From positions 1-64,000 of IMG/VR virus record IMGVR_UViG_3300042923_000474: 64,000 bases of DNA; one strand, 5' to 3'. A model generated the notes under the pieces. It worked only from the letters and a program-made list of their open reading frames with translations, was not told the origin of the DNA and searched no databases. A program made the position numbers and the translations under genes. Below, one piece after another: positions 1 through 7,831 of the stretch (position 1 is its first letter; every line of letters starts with the position of its first letter). The stretch comes from a virus.

Positions 1-488
1 ACCACGTCAAACCCTAGCCCGATGAGGTCTTCGCTTTCAGCGTTGCTTCCCAAGGTGAGGTTGGTAGAGTCGTGGCTCAGGTAACGAACCGGAACCATGT
101 TGGAGTAGGGCGTGCTACGGGTCACACCACGGCGAAAGGGCGACTCCCCAATGAGGTAGATGGTTTTGTTACCCGAGTCACCAATGTGCATTCGACCATG
201 GTTGGATTGTGCGGTGAAGCCAAACGTCATGGCAATCTCATTAGAGAGAAAGCCACAGCGTCGGTAGATATCTTCCACAGTCCGAGAAAGGTCGTAGCCA
301 ACTTTCTGAGCCAGGGCAGTCAACATGCTTACCAGCCAATGGTCTGCTGCAACGAAACTAACGTCGTTGTTGCGCCACTGAATGAAAGCTTTGATATCCT
401 GTTCATAGTTGCTAATGAACTGATTGGATGCGCCCACCGGCGAAGGAGCTACGTCTTCCGGCAACGATCCGCCTGTGAGATCAAACAT
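1..488 (-). CDS. Unknown protein, 3' end beyond window (partial)
   Basis: The minus strand is open from an ATG at 488 to the left edge (162 codons and no stop). An AGGA ribosome binding site lies about 9 bases upstream of the ATG. The protein starts MFDLTGGSLPEDVAPSP and later has a polar, beta-rich stretch (IGDSGNKTIYLIGESPFRRG). I do not recognise a family. It is transcribed away from the chimallin gene, so the 240 bases between them must hold divergent start signals. A plus-strand ORF (72-605) covers the same DNA but is a shadow: it has no ribosome binding site and the minus frame has normal codon use. The gene is real with good confidence; its function is unknown. Confidence 0.75.
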   Translation of the reverse strand, partial: MFDLTGGSLPEDVAPSPVGASNQFISNYEQDIKAFIQWRNNDVSFVAADHWLVSMLTALAQKVGYDLSRTVEDIYRRCGFLSNEIAMTFGFTAQSNHGRMHIGDSGNKTIYLIGESPFRRGVTRSTPYSNMVPVRYLSHDSTNLTLGSNAESEDLIGLGFDV

Positions 489-650
489 CGTAGGAGTCCT
501 TATAAAGGGTGTGGGAAAGGTCAAAAGATAGACCAGTGTATTATTTCCGCAAGGGTGTTCCTATGGTATAGCTCACAAGCGATTGGCGCCGGACAGGTGC
601 ATTAACCCTTTGCCGCCGGTTTCTGAAATGGCTGGAAATAAGCTGATCTC

Positions 651-672
651 AGACCTAGACTATCAAGGTGAA
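651..672 (+). promoter_or_regulatory. Promoter-like element P1, upstream of chimallin
   Basis: One of five copies of a 22-bp element with core ACCTARAYTATYAANKTGA. This copy has ACCTAGACTATCAAGGTGA and lies 54 bases before the chimallin ATG. Shared position and orientation upstream of operons support promoter function. That vRNAP reads it is an inference. Confidence 0.6.
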
Positions 673-726
673 TGGTTCTGGAATTAGCTATTCATAGGCC
701 GAAATAATTCCATCAAGGAGACGGCA

Positions 727-2763
727 ATGCCCGTTGAAAAACGAGGCGACGCATCTTCTGGGAACATCATGGCAGAGGCTTTTAAGAAAGCCAATGTCGC
801 GACCCCGGAACCGTCGCCAAAACAACCCGAGACATCCGCAGCGTCTTCCGCTTCGAGTGCCCAGGTTGAAACTTCTGCGGTCGAAAGACCACAGCCTGCA
901 ATACGACAACGGCAAGCCCAGCAACGCGAAGCAGTTGTCGAACAATCCTCTCACGTGAAAAAGGACAGCATCAACATGTCTCAAACTGACTTCTCCCAAG
1001 GCCGCCGCGACCAGGGCAAAGACGCCAAGAACTTCAACACCCTGAACGACATGGGTGCGAAGCGTCTGCGTCCGCTCAGTCGTTCGGCTGGCTCCGTGCG
1101 CGCCAAAGAACTGGCAACTGCGATCGAGAAAGAGCTGAATGCTGGCCTGAACAAGGACGGCGTATCCAGCTGGGCTGTACAGATCCTGGACGCCGGTCAA
1201 CTGAACCTGCCAACCAGCTCGGTCGTGCTGCTGCAAACGGTCACCGCTGAAAGCATCGACCACATCACCATGTACTCGTTCATGATCGACGGCGCAGACA
1301 TTCGTCTGACTCCACGCGTGGACAAAGTCGATGGCCGTCCGTACGAAACCCCAGTGGTGATCGGCGACATCTACAACAGCCAGGACTACATCACTCGCGC
1401 CGAAGAGCTGATCAAGCAAGCCCGTCCAACCCGCCAGATCAACCTGATCGACGCCGGTGCGACCGTGTTCCCTGCTTCGTTCAACATCGAGCAACATGGC
1501 GTGTGGGACCTGCTGTACAAGGCCACTCTGGCCCTGTTCAACACCATGAACAACCAGGTTGATCTGGGCGAAGAGCCTGCGTACACCCTGGCCGGTCGCA
1601 ATGCCGGTAACGAGCAACTGGTTGGTCGCCTGAACTTCTCCGGCGAGAAGTACATCGACGAAGTCGGTCACCCACAACGTCACGATGTCGTGATCGAAAT
1701 GGACTCCGTGCGTCATCAGCAAGGTCGCGACTTCTCCGGCAACTCCAGCAACGTGACCAAGGTCGCGGGCTACATGGAACCGGTTTACGCTCAGCCTGAT
1801 CCGCAGAACCCAGCGAACAACCAGCCGTTCCTGAACCAGTTCGTTATCACCCAGCTGGCCACCGGTTACGACGCGATCGAAACCGAAATGACCATCCTGG
1901 CTCTGGTTACCTCGACCATGGTTCAAGTACGCAACGGCTGGGCTGACGCCTACCTGCCGCGCTACGCCAACCAGGGCAAAGAGCTGAACTACCGCGACGT
2001 CGGCGCGCTGGGCTTCTGCATGGGCGATGCCAAGCGTATCGACACCAAGGCTGCCAGCTTCAAGGACAACTTCGGCCAGTTCATGCGCGATTACTTCCGC
2101 CTGAACCAAGGCGTGATCTTCTCCATGGACATCCCTGAAGTCGGCCCTGATGCGTTCATCACTGACATCTTCCGCGCTGCGGCTGGTGGCAACCCGAACG
2201 CTGTAGCGGCAATCACCCAGGCGTGCGACAACCTGACCGGCGGTGTTTACAGCCAGAAGGTTGCTCAGTACGGCGGCAACTTCCCGATGTTCATCGACAC
2301 CGGCAACCGTATCCACAACGGTTACTACGTCAACGAAGCGGGCGAGCTGCGTGACATCCGTGACATCGACATGCTGGCAGTGGCCAACGTGCTCGGCAAA
2401 ACCAACCCGCAAGCGCTGGTTGACTACGCTGACTCGTACGTCGCATCCACCGGCCAAGCGGCCGTTCGCATGTCCAAGCGTCTGGCGATCATCGACGACG
2501 TGCTGCAAGGTCGTCAGGTCATCACTGGCTTCTCCGGTCGTTACATCATCGGCCCGAAATGGCTGCAGGTGATCTCCGAAGCTTGCCAAGCGTGCAACCT
2601 GGTTGTTAACCCAGCCAACATGGTTCACGGCCTGGGCTCGGGCGCTGTCCTCGGCGGTTACGACTACGCAGCATTCGCTGCCGGTGGTGCTGGCGGTGGC
2701 GTGTTCAACGGTGGCGGCAACAGCAACCCACAATCGGCTTACGCCGGTCGCGGTCGCTGGTAA
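727..2763 (+). CDS. chmA: Chimallin-like phage nucleus shell protein (ChmA)
   Basis: Likely the main building block of the proteinaceous phage nucleus, which self-assembles into a one-molecule-thick lattice around replicating DNA (phiKZ gp54, 201phi2-1 gp105, PhiPA3 gp53 family). Recognition rests on overall sequence character (KRLRPLSRSAGSVRAKE near the core start, a long alpha/beta body, a Gly-rich C-terminal tail ending AYAGRGRW), on size, and on synteny, since the next gene is RNAP beta', as gp55 follows gp54 in phiKZ. The reading frame gives 678 residues from ATG 727, which has a strong AAGGAG site. Residues 1-83 are a Pro/Ala/Ser/Gln-rich low-complexity extension. A second in-frame ATG at 976 (MSQTDFSQG) has its own AAGGA 10 bases upstream and would give 595 residues, closer to known chimallins. 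The core uses highly optimised codons, as expected for a very abundant protein; the extension does not. Confidence 0.82.
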   Translation: MPVEKRGDASSGNIMAEAFKKANVATPEPSPKQPETSAASSASSAQVETSAVERPQPAIRQRQAQQREAVVEQSSHVKKDSINMSQTDFSQGRRDQGKDAKNFNTLNDMGAKRLRPLSRSAGSVRAKELATAIEKELNAGLNKDGVSSWAVQILDAGQLNLPTSSVVLLQTVTAESIDHITMYSFMIDGADIRLTPRVDKVDGRPYETPVVIGDIYNSQDYITRAEELIKQARPTRQINLIDAGATVFPASFNIEQHGVWDLLYKATLALFNTMNNQVDLGEEPAYTLAGRNAGNEQLVGRLNFSGEKYIDEVGHPQRHDVVIEMDSVRHQQGRDFSGNSSNVTKVAGYMEPVYAQPDPQNPANNQPFLNQFVITQLATGYDAIETEMTILALVTSTMVQVRNGWADAYLPRYANQGKELNYRDVGALGFCMGDAKRIDTKAASFKDNFGQFMRDYFRLNQGVIFSMDIPEVGPDAFITDIFRAAAGGNPNAVAAITQACDNLTGGVYSQKVAQYGGNFPMFIDTGNRIHNGYYVNEAGELRDIRDIDMLAVANVLGKTNPQALVDYADSYVASTGQAAVRMSKRLAIIDDVLQGRQVITGFSGRYIIGPKWLQVISEACQACNLVVNPANMVHGLGSGAVLGGYDYAAFAAGGAGGGVFNGGGNSNPQSAYAGRGRW

Positions 2764-2909
2764 GAAGTTCGGCCGGGCGCGTAGTTCCCCTTCGCGCCTG
2801 ACTGTGCTACCGCTGAGTAATCAGCGGACGATAGGACGACTCGAAAGCCACTTGGTCGAAGACCAGGTCAACATAAAGGGTAGGCTGCCCTGTGATCGTC
2901 CGGGTACTA

Positions 2910-2928
2910 GCCGCCCTCCAGGGGCGGC
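2910..2928 (+). terminator. Terminator hairpin after chimallin
   Basis: GCCGCCC / GGGCGGC stem with a short TCCA-type loop, followed by TTTACTTATGCCCTC. It separates chimallin from the RNAP beta' gene. It carries the TATG tag seen after most hairpins in this window. Confidence 0.7.
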
Positions 2929-2969
2929 TTTACTTATGCCCTCAATTCTTTTTTATGGGAGATTTGGCT

Positions 2970-4475
2970 GTGGGGTTAATTGCCTACATCGTTGACCATA
3001 AGCAACTCCTCAATGAACTTGAAGAGCCACCGCTTGTTGTCAATGACCTGAATCTTGACTTCGGGACAAAAGAAGGTAAAGATCAGCTGGCCATGTATCT
3101 GTCGTTTCAATTCGACGGCGACATCATCCCAGCGGTACCAACCTGTCTCGGCGGTCACATCGGCGGGGAAGATAAACTCGGCGATAAGTGTGAGATCTGT
3201 GATACTCGGGTAACCAGTCTCGTAGACCGCGCTGTGGATCAGAGTGTTTGGATTCGCCCACCGGAAGGTGTCAACGGATTTATTCACCCTGAAGTCTGGA
3301 ACGTGCTGTCCCCCAGGCTGACTCCGCTCAAATCGTTCTCGATGCTGAGCTGGGTGTGTGACCCGAACTACGGCGAGACGTTACCGGCATTCGCTGCGGT
3401 GCTCGACGAGTACAAGAAGTTACACAAGCGTAGCCTCAACTACGTGTTGGAAAACTTCGATGACGTGATTCACTTCATCATTACATCGAAGCTGTGCAAC
3501 AAACTGTCGCTACAGGACAAGACCGACATTCAGTTGTTCTTGCTGCAAAACCGTGACAAGGTAATCCAGAAGTATCTGCCGTTACCTAGCTCCATCTTCG
3601 TGGTGTCCGAAAAGACAGCGATGGGTACCTACGCTGACGAGAAGACACCTGCCCTGTTGGATGCGATCTACATGATCACCTCCACCTACGGATCGGCCAT
3701 TGCGCTGAACCAACGGCAACGCGAATCGCACGCTGCTCGTTTCATGGCGGCTATCGGTCCGTGTTATCAGGCAATCTGTACCAAGTTCATCGGCAGTAAG
3801 TATGGTCTGGTTCGTCGTCAATTGATCGGCAGCCGTCTGCACTTTACTGGCCGGGCGGTTATCACTTCCATCAGTGATTCCCACCATTATGAAGAGCTGC
3901 ATGTACCTTGGGCTTTCGCTGTACAAATCCTGGAACCACATCTGCAGAACAAACTGATGCGCCGAGGCTTCTCAGCCAACGATGCACTGGAGTTCCTGGA
4001 AGATCACACGCTGCAATGGCATCCACTGTTGCGTGAACTGTTTGACGAACTGATTGCCGAAGCTCCGCCAATCGATGACTTCCCACCTGGGGTCTTCGAG
4101 GACATCGACAATGATCCATCGCTACTGCGTGGCATTCCGTGCCTGCTGCAGCGTAACCCATCGCTGACCCGCTTGTCGGCTCAGTGCCTGCGTATCACCC
4201 GAATCAAAGACGATGTCGAGGATTACACCATCTCGCTGTCGAACATGATTCTGGTCAGTTACAACGCCGACTATGACGGTGACGAACTGAACCTGTTGCT
4301 GTGCCTGGACAGGAAGATGCTGCAGTGGTTCGAGCGTTTCCGTCCACACCTGGGCATGCGTTCGCTGCGTGAGCCGCGTTCTTTGTCCGACAACCAGAAG
4401 ATCCACGCACCGGTCGCCGCTACATGGGCGCACTACGTGCACCATTCTGAACGTAAATCACCTACTGTTCATTAG
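2970..4475 (+). CDS. Non-virion RNA polymerase beta' subunit, N-terminal half (phiKZ gp55-like)
   Basis: Catalytic half of the split beta' subunit of the phage non-virion RNA polymerase that transcribes phage genes. The diagnostic motif NADYDGDELNL (first Asp near residue 434) is the beta' metal-binding NADFDGD loop, with all three Asp present. A CEICDT stretch near the N terminus resembles a zinc-binding knuckle. Upstream of the catalytic loop, the GLVRRQLIGSRLHFTGRAVI segment matches the beta' pattern of conserved basic residues and RAVI (GRNLLGKRVDFSGRSVI in bacteria). The start is uncertain: GTG 2970 has a GGGAG site at good spacing, while ATG 2955 has only a T-rich run before it. The position directly after chimallin matches phiKZ gp54-gp55. 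At about 500 residues it is far shorter than bacterial beta', consistent with the split architecture. Confidence 0.88.
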   Translation: MGLIAYIVDHKQLLNELEEPPLVVNDLNLDFGTKEGKDQLAMYLSFQFDGDIIPAVPTCLGGHIGGEDKLGDKCEICDTRVTSLVDRAVDQSVWIRPPEGVNGFIHPEVWNVLSPRLTPLKSFSMLSWVCDPNYGETLPAFAAVLDEYKKLHKRSLNYVLENFDDVIHFIITSKLCNKLSLQDKTDIQLFLLQNRDKVIQKYLPLPSSIFVVSEKTAMGTYADEKTPALLDAIYMITSTYGSAIALNQRQRESHAARFMAAIGPCYQAICTKFIGSKYGLVRRQLIGSRLHFTGRAVITSISDSHHYEELHVPWAFAVQILEPHLQNKLMRRGFSANDALEFLEDHTLQWHPLLRELFDELIAEAPPIDDFPPGVFEDIDNDPSLLRGIPCLLQRNPSLTRLSAQCLRITRIKDDVEDYTISLSNMILVSYNADYDGDELNLLLCLDRKMLQWFERFRPHLGMRSLREPRSLSDNQKIHAPVAATWAHYVHHSERKSPTVH

Positions 4476-4483
4476 GAGCAAGC

Positions 4484-4867
4484 ATGAATCAATTGGGCCC
4501 CAACCTAACCAAGATTCTGCAAGAGCAACAAGCAGATATCGATCCGCTGCTCAAGGGCATGATCGATGATCAGGGAGCCACCAATGCGGTGGTCGATGGC
4601 GTTGCTCAAGTCATCCTGGAAAAGATTGCCATGGCACAAGTCGTGGCAGTTACCAGCGCCGCCACACAGAACAAACCTGTGGACGTGAGTAAGATCCAAC
4701 AGGGGCGGGTTAAGCTTGTAGAGGGTCTGCTGATGATGTTGGAAGGTCAAGATGCTTTGATCGACTTCATCGGCGAAGACGAGATCCTGGGCGATGTCGA
4801 CTTACTGGAAGTTCTCCGTGAGTTCATCGCCTACAACCAGCCCCCAAGCGAGGAATCCGCACAATGA
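4484..4867 (+). CDS. Small acidic unknown protein
   Basis: 127 residues, starting 8 bases after the RNAP beta' stop with a GGAG site (AGGAGCAAGC before ATG). It is helical and acidic, with a hydrophobic middle (VVAVTSAA) and an acidic C-terminal third (LIDFIGEDEILGDVDLL). No family recognised. It overlaps the next gene by 4 bases (ATGA), so translation is probably coupled across 4484-5689. Codon use matches its neighbours. Confidence 0.8.
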   Translation: MNQLGPNLTKILQEQQADIDPLLKGMIDDQGATNAVVDGVAQVILEKIAMAQVVAVTSAATQNKPVDVSKIQQGRVKLVEGLLMMLEGQDALIDFIGEDEILGDVDLLEVLREFIAYNQPPSEESAQ

Positions 4868-5286
4868 GCCGTCTGCAAAAGTACGCTGAACTGCACCGCT
4901 ACGCTACCCGTCTGGCCGAAGACGATCTGACTGAAGATCAGGACGAAGCCGCGACCGTGGCCTACTCCGTGGGTCAAATCGCTCAGGCTGTGGGTACCAC
5001 CATCCAGGGCGTGGCGCTGCGCATCCACAAGACTGACGACCAAGCGGCCAAGGACATGTTCTACTCTGGTCTCTCGGAAGTTACCGAGCAGCTCAACGCC
5101 ATGTGTGAAAACGTCGGCGTCATGGCTGCACCGTTCTCCGGGCTGCGTGAAGAAGCTGATAGCGAGCTGTCGCCTCAGCTGCGTGACTCGGTGGCGATGT
5201 TCTCCGACGATGCTCACAGCAAAGTCCTGTTCCAGGCTCAGGAGTTCATCGCTGAGCATTTGAAAGAGGGCCGCGTCAGTGAGTAA
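4864..5286 (+). CDS. Unknown protein, first of a tandem pair
   Basis: 140 residues with an ATGA overlap to the upstream gene. It begins MSRLQKYAELHRYATRL and is helical and acidic throughout. The start strongly resembles that of the next gene (MSNLSRYTNLHRMTTDL), and both continue with an acidic stretch and then an Ala/Val-rich helix of similar placement (AYSVGQIAQAVG versus VIAAVGASVMALG), so the two look like diverged tandem duplicates. No known domain seen. The genes overlap by 8 bases, suggesting stoichiometric synthesis. Confidence 0.8.
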   Translation: MSRLQKYAELHRYATRLAEDDLTEDQDEAATVAYSVGQIAQAVGTTIQGVALRIHKTDDQAAKDMFYSGLSEVTEQLNAMCENVGVMAAPFSGLREEADSELSPQLRDSVAMFSDDAHSKVLFQAQEFIAEHLKEGRVSE

Positions 5287-5689
5287 TCTTTCGCGCTACA
5301 CCAACCTGCACCGCATGACCACCGACCTGAACGTGGATGCTCAGATCGACGTGGTTGAAGGCGACATCGCCAGCGAAGACCGTCAGGTAATCGCAGCAGT
5401 CGGTGCCAGCGTCATGGCGCTCGGCATGGGTATGGTTGAAGCCGCCGGTGGCGACTATCCCGAAGCGATGGACAACGCAGTGGCCAACCTGCTGGATCTG
5501 TCGGCAACACTGGCACCGGTTACCGCCAATGGTTTGGAAGCGCTGCGCGCTAACGTACCGGAAGCACTGGACGGTGATGATGTAGCCATGCTGAGCATCA
5601 TGGGCATGGGTCTGCGCGAGGTGGCAGCTTATCAGGCTGACCGCCGCGAACAAGAGTCACCGGTAGATGAAGAAGAGCCAATTGATTGA
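5279..5689 (+). CDS. Unknown protein, second of a tandem pair
   Basis: 136 residues, with GTG start overlapping the previous gene's end and an AGGG site upstream. The N-terminal LSRYTNLHRMTT matches LQKYAELHRYAT of the preceding protein, supporting a duplication. The middle is Ala/Met/Gly-rich and helical (MALGMGMVEAAGG), and the C terminus is strongly acidic (ESPVDEEEPID). No recognisable domain. It is probably a partner or regulator of the preceding protein rather than an enzyme, but this is inference. Confidence 0.78.
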   Translation: MSNLSRYTNLHRMTTDLNVDAQIDVVEGDIASEDRQVIAAVGASVMALGMGMVEAAGGDYPEAMDNAVANLLDLSATLAPVTANGLEALRANVPEALDGDDVAMLSIMGMGLREVAAYQADRREQESPVDEEEPID

Positions 5690-5698
5690 AGGTGAAAA

Positions 5699-6337
5699 AT
5701 GAACCAGGTCATTTACGGCGGAGAGAGTGTCATCAACGAGCTGGTGTACGGTGCTCGTTCTGATGCTCTGATTCAGGAGCTGAAGAATCACATCAGCGTC
5801 CAGAATCCAATGCTCACCGAACAAGGCCGGTTGTACGCACAGCAGGCCACTCAGGTGTTCGAGGAGGTATCTGGCTGGGATGCGGTGCGTGCTGCACGTA
5901 AAGCTGTATCGGCAGTCGATGGCTACGTTCGTAGTAATCAGATTTCCCCACTGACCACGGTAGAAGAATTGCAGGTCGCACCTCCACGCATGCAGCGTTG
6001 GGTTATGTGTGAGCCGGCAACTCGGTTGCTCTATCAGGAAGGTCGGATTGATGGTTACTCCGAATCGTATGTGGACATTCAACCTAATGCAGTCGGCAAA
6101 GATCATTACGATCATCGCTTGGCTATCAGCGGGTTGGTACGTGGCTACGAGTACGTCGAAGACGATGTTGAACAAGTCCGTTATGAGTTGACTCAAACTC
6201 ATGCCGAACTCGCATCGTGGGACGAACCGCTCACGCCACGTAACGTGGTAGACATCGGTCGGATGCACCAAGTGCAACGTCGCAGTCTCTTTGATGGGGC
6301 TGATGACTTTACCAGTCGTTTTGGTGGCAAGATCTGA
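5699..6337 (+). CDS. Unknown protein, possibly structural
   Basis: 212 residues, starting 9 bases after the previous stop with a GAAGGTG site. It is mixed alpha/beta with no signal peptide or membrane segment. The C-terminal region (PLTPRNVVDIGRMHQVQRRSLFDGADDFTSRFGGK) is basic and may bind a partner. It is the last gene before a strong hairpin, so it closes the 2970-6337 transcription unit. I do not recognise a family. A replication-accessory or virion role cannot be told apart from sequence alone. Confidence 0.75.
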   Translation: MNQVIYGGESVINELVYGARSDALIQELKNHISVQNPMLTEQGRLYAQQATQVFEEVSGWDAVRAARKAVSAVDGYVRSNQISPLTTVEELQVAPPRMQRWVMCEPATRLLYQEGRIDGYSESYVDIQPNAVGKDHYDHRLAISGLVRGYEYVEDDVEQVRYELTQTHAELASWDEPLTPRNVVDIGRMHQVQRRSLFDGADDFTSRFGGKI

Positions 6338-6343
6338 AGTAAT

Positions 6344-6373
6344 GATGAGGGTGGCCTTCGGGTCGCCCTCATT
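6344..6373 (+). terminator. Terminator hairpin
   Basis: ATGAGGGTG / CGCCCTCAT stem with a GCCTTCGGGT loop region, followed by TTTTTATGACAC and a T10 run. It lies between 6337 and the next start at 6409. Confidence 0.75.
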
Positions 6374-6408
6374 TTTATGACACTATTTTTTTTTTGCCGG
6401 AGATTGAC

Positions 6409-6834
6409 ATGGCGAACAATGCTTATCCATCGCTCGGTGGCTGGATCACGACTGTAGATAAAAAGTGTGATCTCATACTGGTTGATGCCTTTGCCAGTGA
6501 TCATGCTCAGTCCGACATCTTCTTGGGCAGCGTCACCAGCATCCAGTACATCATCTTCTCCAATGGACAAGACATCCTTGGGGCGGGTAATGAGATTGCC
6601 AACGCTTTGCAAAAGCTCTACATGCGTTACTTCGATGCCGCGATCTTCTCAGCCAAGGTAACAGAGTTCGCTGACAAGTCTGGTCGCCACGACATTGCCA
6701 TTACAGGCTCGGTGGTGCAAGAAGGTCGCAAGTACGATTTCGGTCGCCAGCTGGAATACTCCAATGGCATGTTCGTAAAACTCATGACTACATCTGGGGC
6801 TGTGCTATGGACACCGAATCAGGCGATGGGGTAA
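6409..6834 (+). CDS. Unknown protein with proteasome-subunit-like N terminus
   Basis: 141 residues. The chosen ATG has GGAG 7 bases upstream; an in-frame ATG at 6394 lies inside the T-rich leader and lacks a site. It is beta-rich (KCDLILVDAFASDHAQSD, TSIQYIIFSNGQDILGAGNE), and the pattern of a strand with D/S residues followed by a GSVTSIQYI strand and a helix is faintly like Ntn-hydrolase or proteasome-type sandwiches. That resemblance is weak and should not be used as a name. It overlaps the next gene by 28 bases. Confidence 0.72.
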   Translation: MANNAYPSLGGWITTVDKKCDLILVDAFASDHAQSDIFLGSVTSIQYIIFSNGQDILGAGNEIANALQKLYMRYFDAAIFSAKVTEFADKSGRHDIAITGSVVQEGRKYDFGRQLEYSNGMFVKLMTTSGAVLWTPNQAMG

Positions 6835-7142
6835 AGACAATAAAGGTTGGGGTCATTGCTCACGTCCACGACAGCATGAGCGGCAGAACGGCCCTGATCA
6901 TTTCAGCCCTGCGTCGCATGCGGGATGTTGAAGTGGTGGAGCTGTCGGAGAAAGACGTACTCCTTGTTGAAGACGACATCCGTCCTAGGTTGATTGATCA
7001 ACTCAAAGACTACCCAGAGTCCACCCTCTATGGGAATGAGATGATCTCACCCTATGCGGGAATGGGTCGTCGTGGCAAGGGTGAACGCAAACGTGAGCGT
7101 GCGATGCAACGCAGGTTCTATGGCAAGAGGAATTCATTTTGA
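6807..7142 (+). CDS. Small unknown protein with very basic C terminus
   Basis: 111 residues, overlapping the 6409 gene by 28 bases with GGGG upstream of the ATG. The N-terminal part looks like a small alpha/beta fold (IKVGVIAHVHDS, then a helix, then VEVVELSEKD), similar in outline to a nucleotide- or ligand-binding half-domain, but no Walker motif is present. The last 25 residues are dominated by Arg and Lys (GRRGKGERKRERAMQRR), suggesting nucleic-acid contact. The stop overlaps the next TTG start (TTGA). No family recognised. Confidence 0.7.
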   Translation: MDTESGDGVKTIKVGVIAHVHDSMSGRTALIISALRRMRDVEVVELSEKDVLLVEDDIRPRLIDQLKDYPESTLYGNEMISPYAGMGRRGKGERKRERAMQRRFYGKRNSF

Positions 7143-7831
7143 ACAGTGACGAACTGCAACAACTGAACGAGCGTAATAACGCTGTCGCTGCATTGGCCGA
7201 CAAGATCCCGTCTGGTATCCCCTACGGCGTCCGTGAAGCCATCGCTGAACTGAAACTCACTGGACTGGGTGAGTTGGTGCGGGTAGGCGAAGCAACCTTC
7301 GTACAGGAGATCCTACCAGCCTTGACGGGCGAAGAAGGAACGCTGGTTGACTTCAAGTGGTGGGGCTTTCGTTTCGGCAGTCCTTTCCGTGGCTTCTACA
7401 TCGTGGAAGACAATGACGCTTCCAAGGTCATCTTCGAAGTTCCACCCCTGCTCGACAGCAACTTCAAACTGAAGCCCGCTAAGTCCGCACGAGACACGGT
7501 ACGAGAAGCCGCTGCCAACTATGCCAACCGTGCCTACAATCGCCCTGCGCAGGCTAAGAGAGAGTTTAACGACGCACTGCGCGAGCGTATCGACTTCTCT
7601 GAAACCGGGCGACCACTTAAGCACATGGTGATGTTGGATCGGATCTTCATCCACTACGGAAAACCCTCTATCTTTGAGAAGGTTACCGACCCAGAAGTCT
7701 TAAAGGCGGTGGCTGAACTCAAAGCCGAACAGGGTGATACCGCTGCGACCCCAACGTCAGCAGCCTCAGCGACCCCTGCCCAACAAGTCTTCAGTGAAAT
7801 GGACTACTCCGATGAGGGGATGCTCGATTAA
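7139..7831 (+). CDS. Unknown protein upstream of SbcD-like nuclease
   Basis: 230 residues from a TTG start that overlaps the preceding stop (TTGA), with GAGGA about 7 bases upstream. It has a tryptophan-rich central region (VDFKWWGFRFGSPFRGFYIVED) followed by an RDTVREAAANYANRAYN helix, then an Ala/Thr/Ser-rich linker and an acidic tail (SEMDYSDEGMLD). The acidic tail after a flexible linker resembles interaction tails of DNA replication proteins. It overlaps the nuclease gene by 20 bases, implying coupled synthesis and a related DNA-processing role. No family assigned. Confidence 0.75.
   Translation: MNSDELQQLNERNNAVAALADKIPSGIPYGVREAIAELKLTGLGELVRVGEATFVQEILPALTGEEGTLVDFKWWGFRFGSPFRGFYIVEDNDASKVIFEVPPLLDSNFKLKPAKSARDTVREAAANYANRAYNRPAQAKREFNDALRERIDFSETGRPLKHMVMLDRIFIHYGKPSIFEKVTDPEVLKAVAELKAEQGDTAATPTSAASATPAQQVFSEMDYSDEGMLD

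Noticed and set aside
72-605. 177-residue plus-strand ORF at the left edge
   Set aside because: Antisense to the partial minus gene (1-488), which has AGGA before its ATG; the plus frame lacks one.
688-2733. 681-residue minus-strand ORF opposite chimallin
   Set aside because: Mirror frame of a gene with strong codon bias; no ribosome site, and the plus-strand protein is clearly a known family.
6409-6834. Proteasome-like peptidase
   Set aside because: The similarity is a vague strand pattern without a catalytic Thr or Ser at the N terminus after Met; not enough to name.
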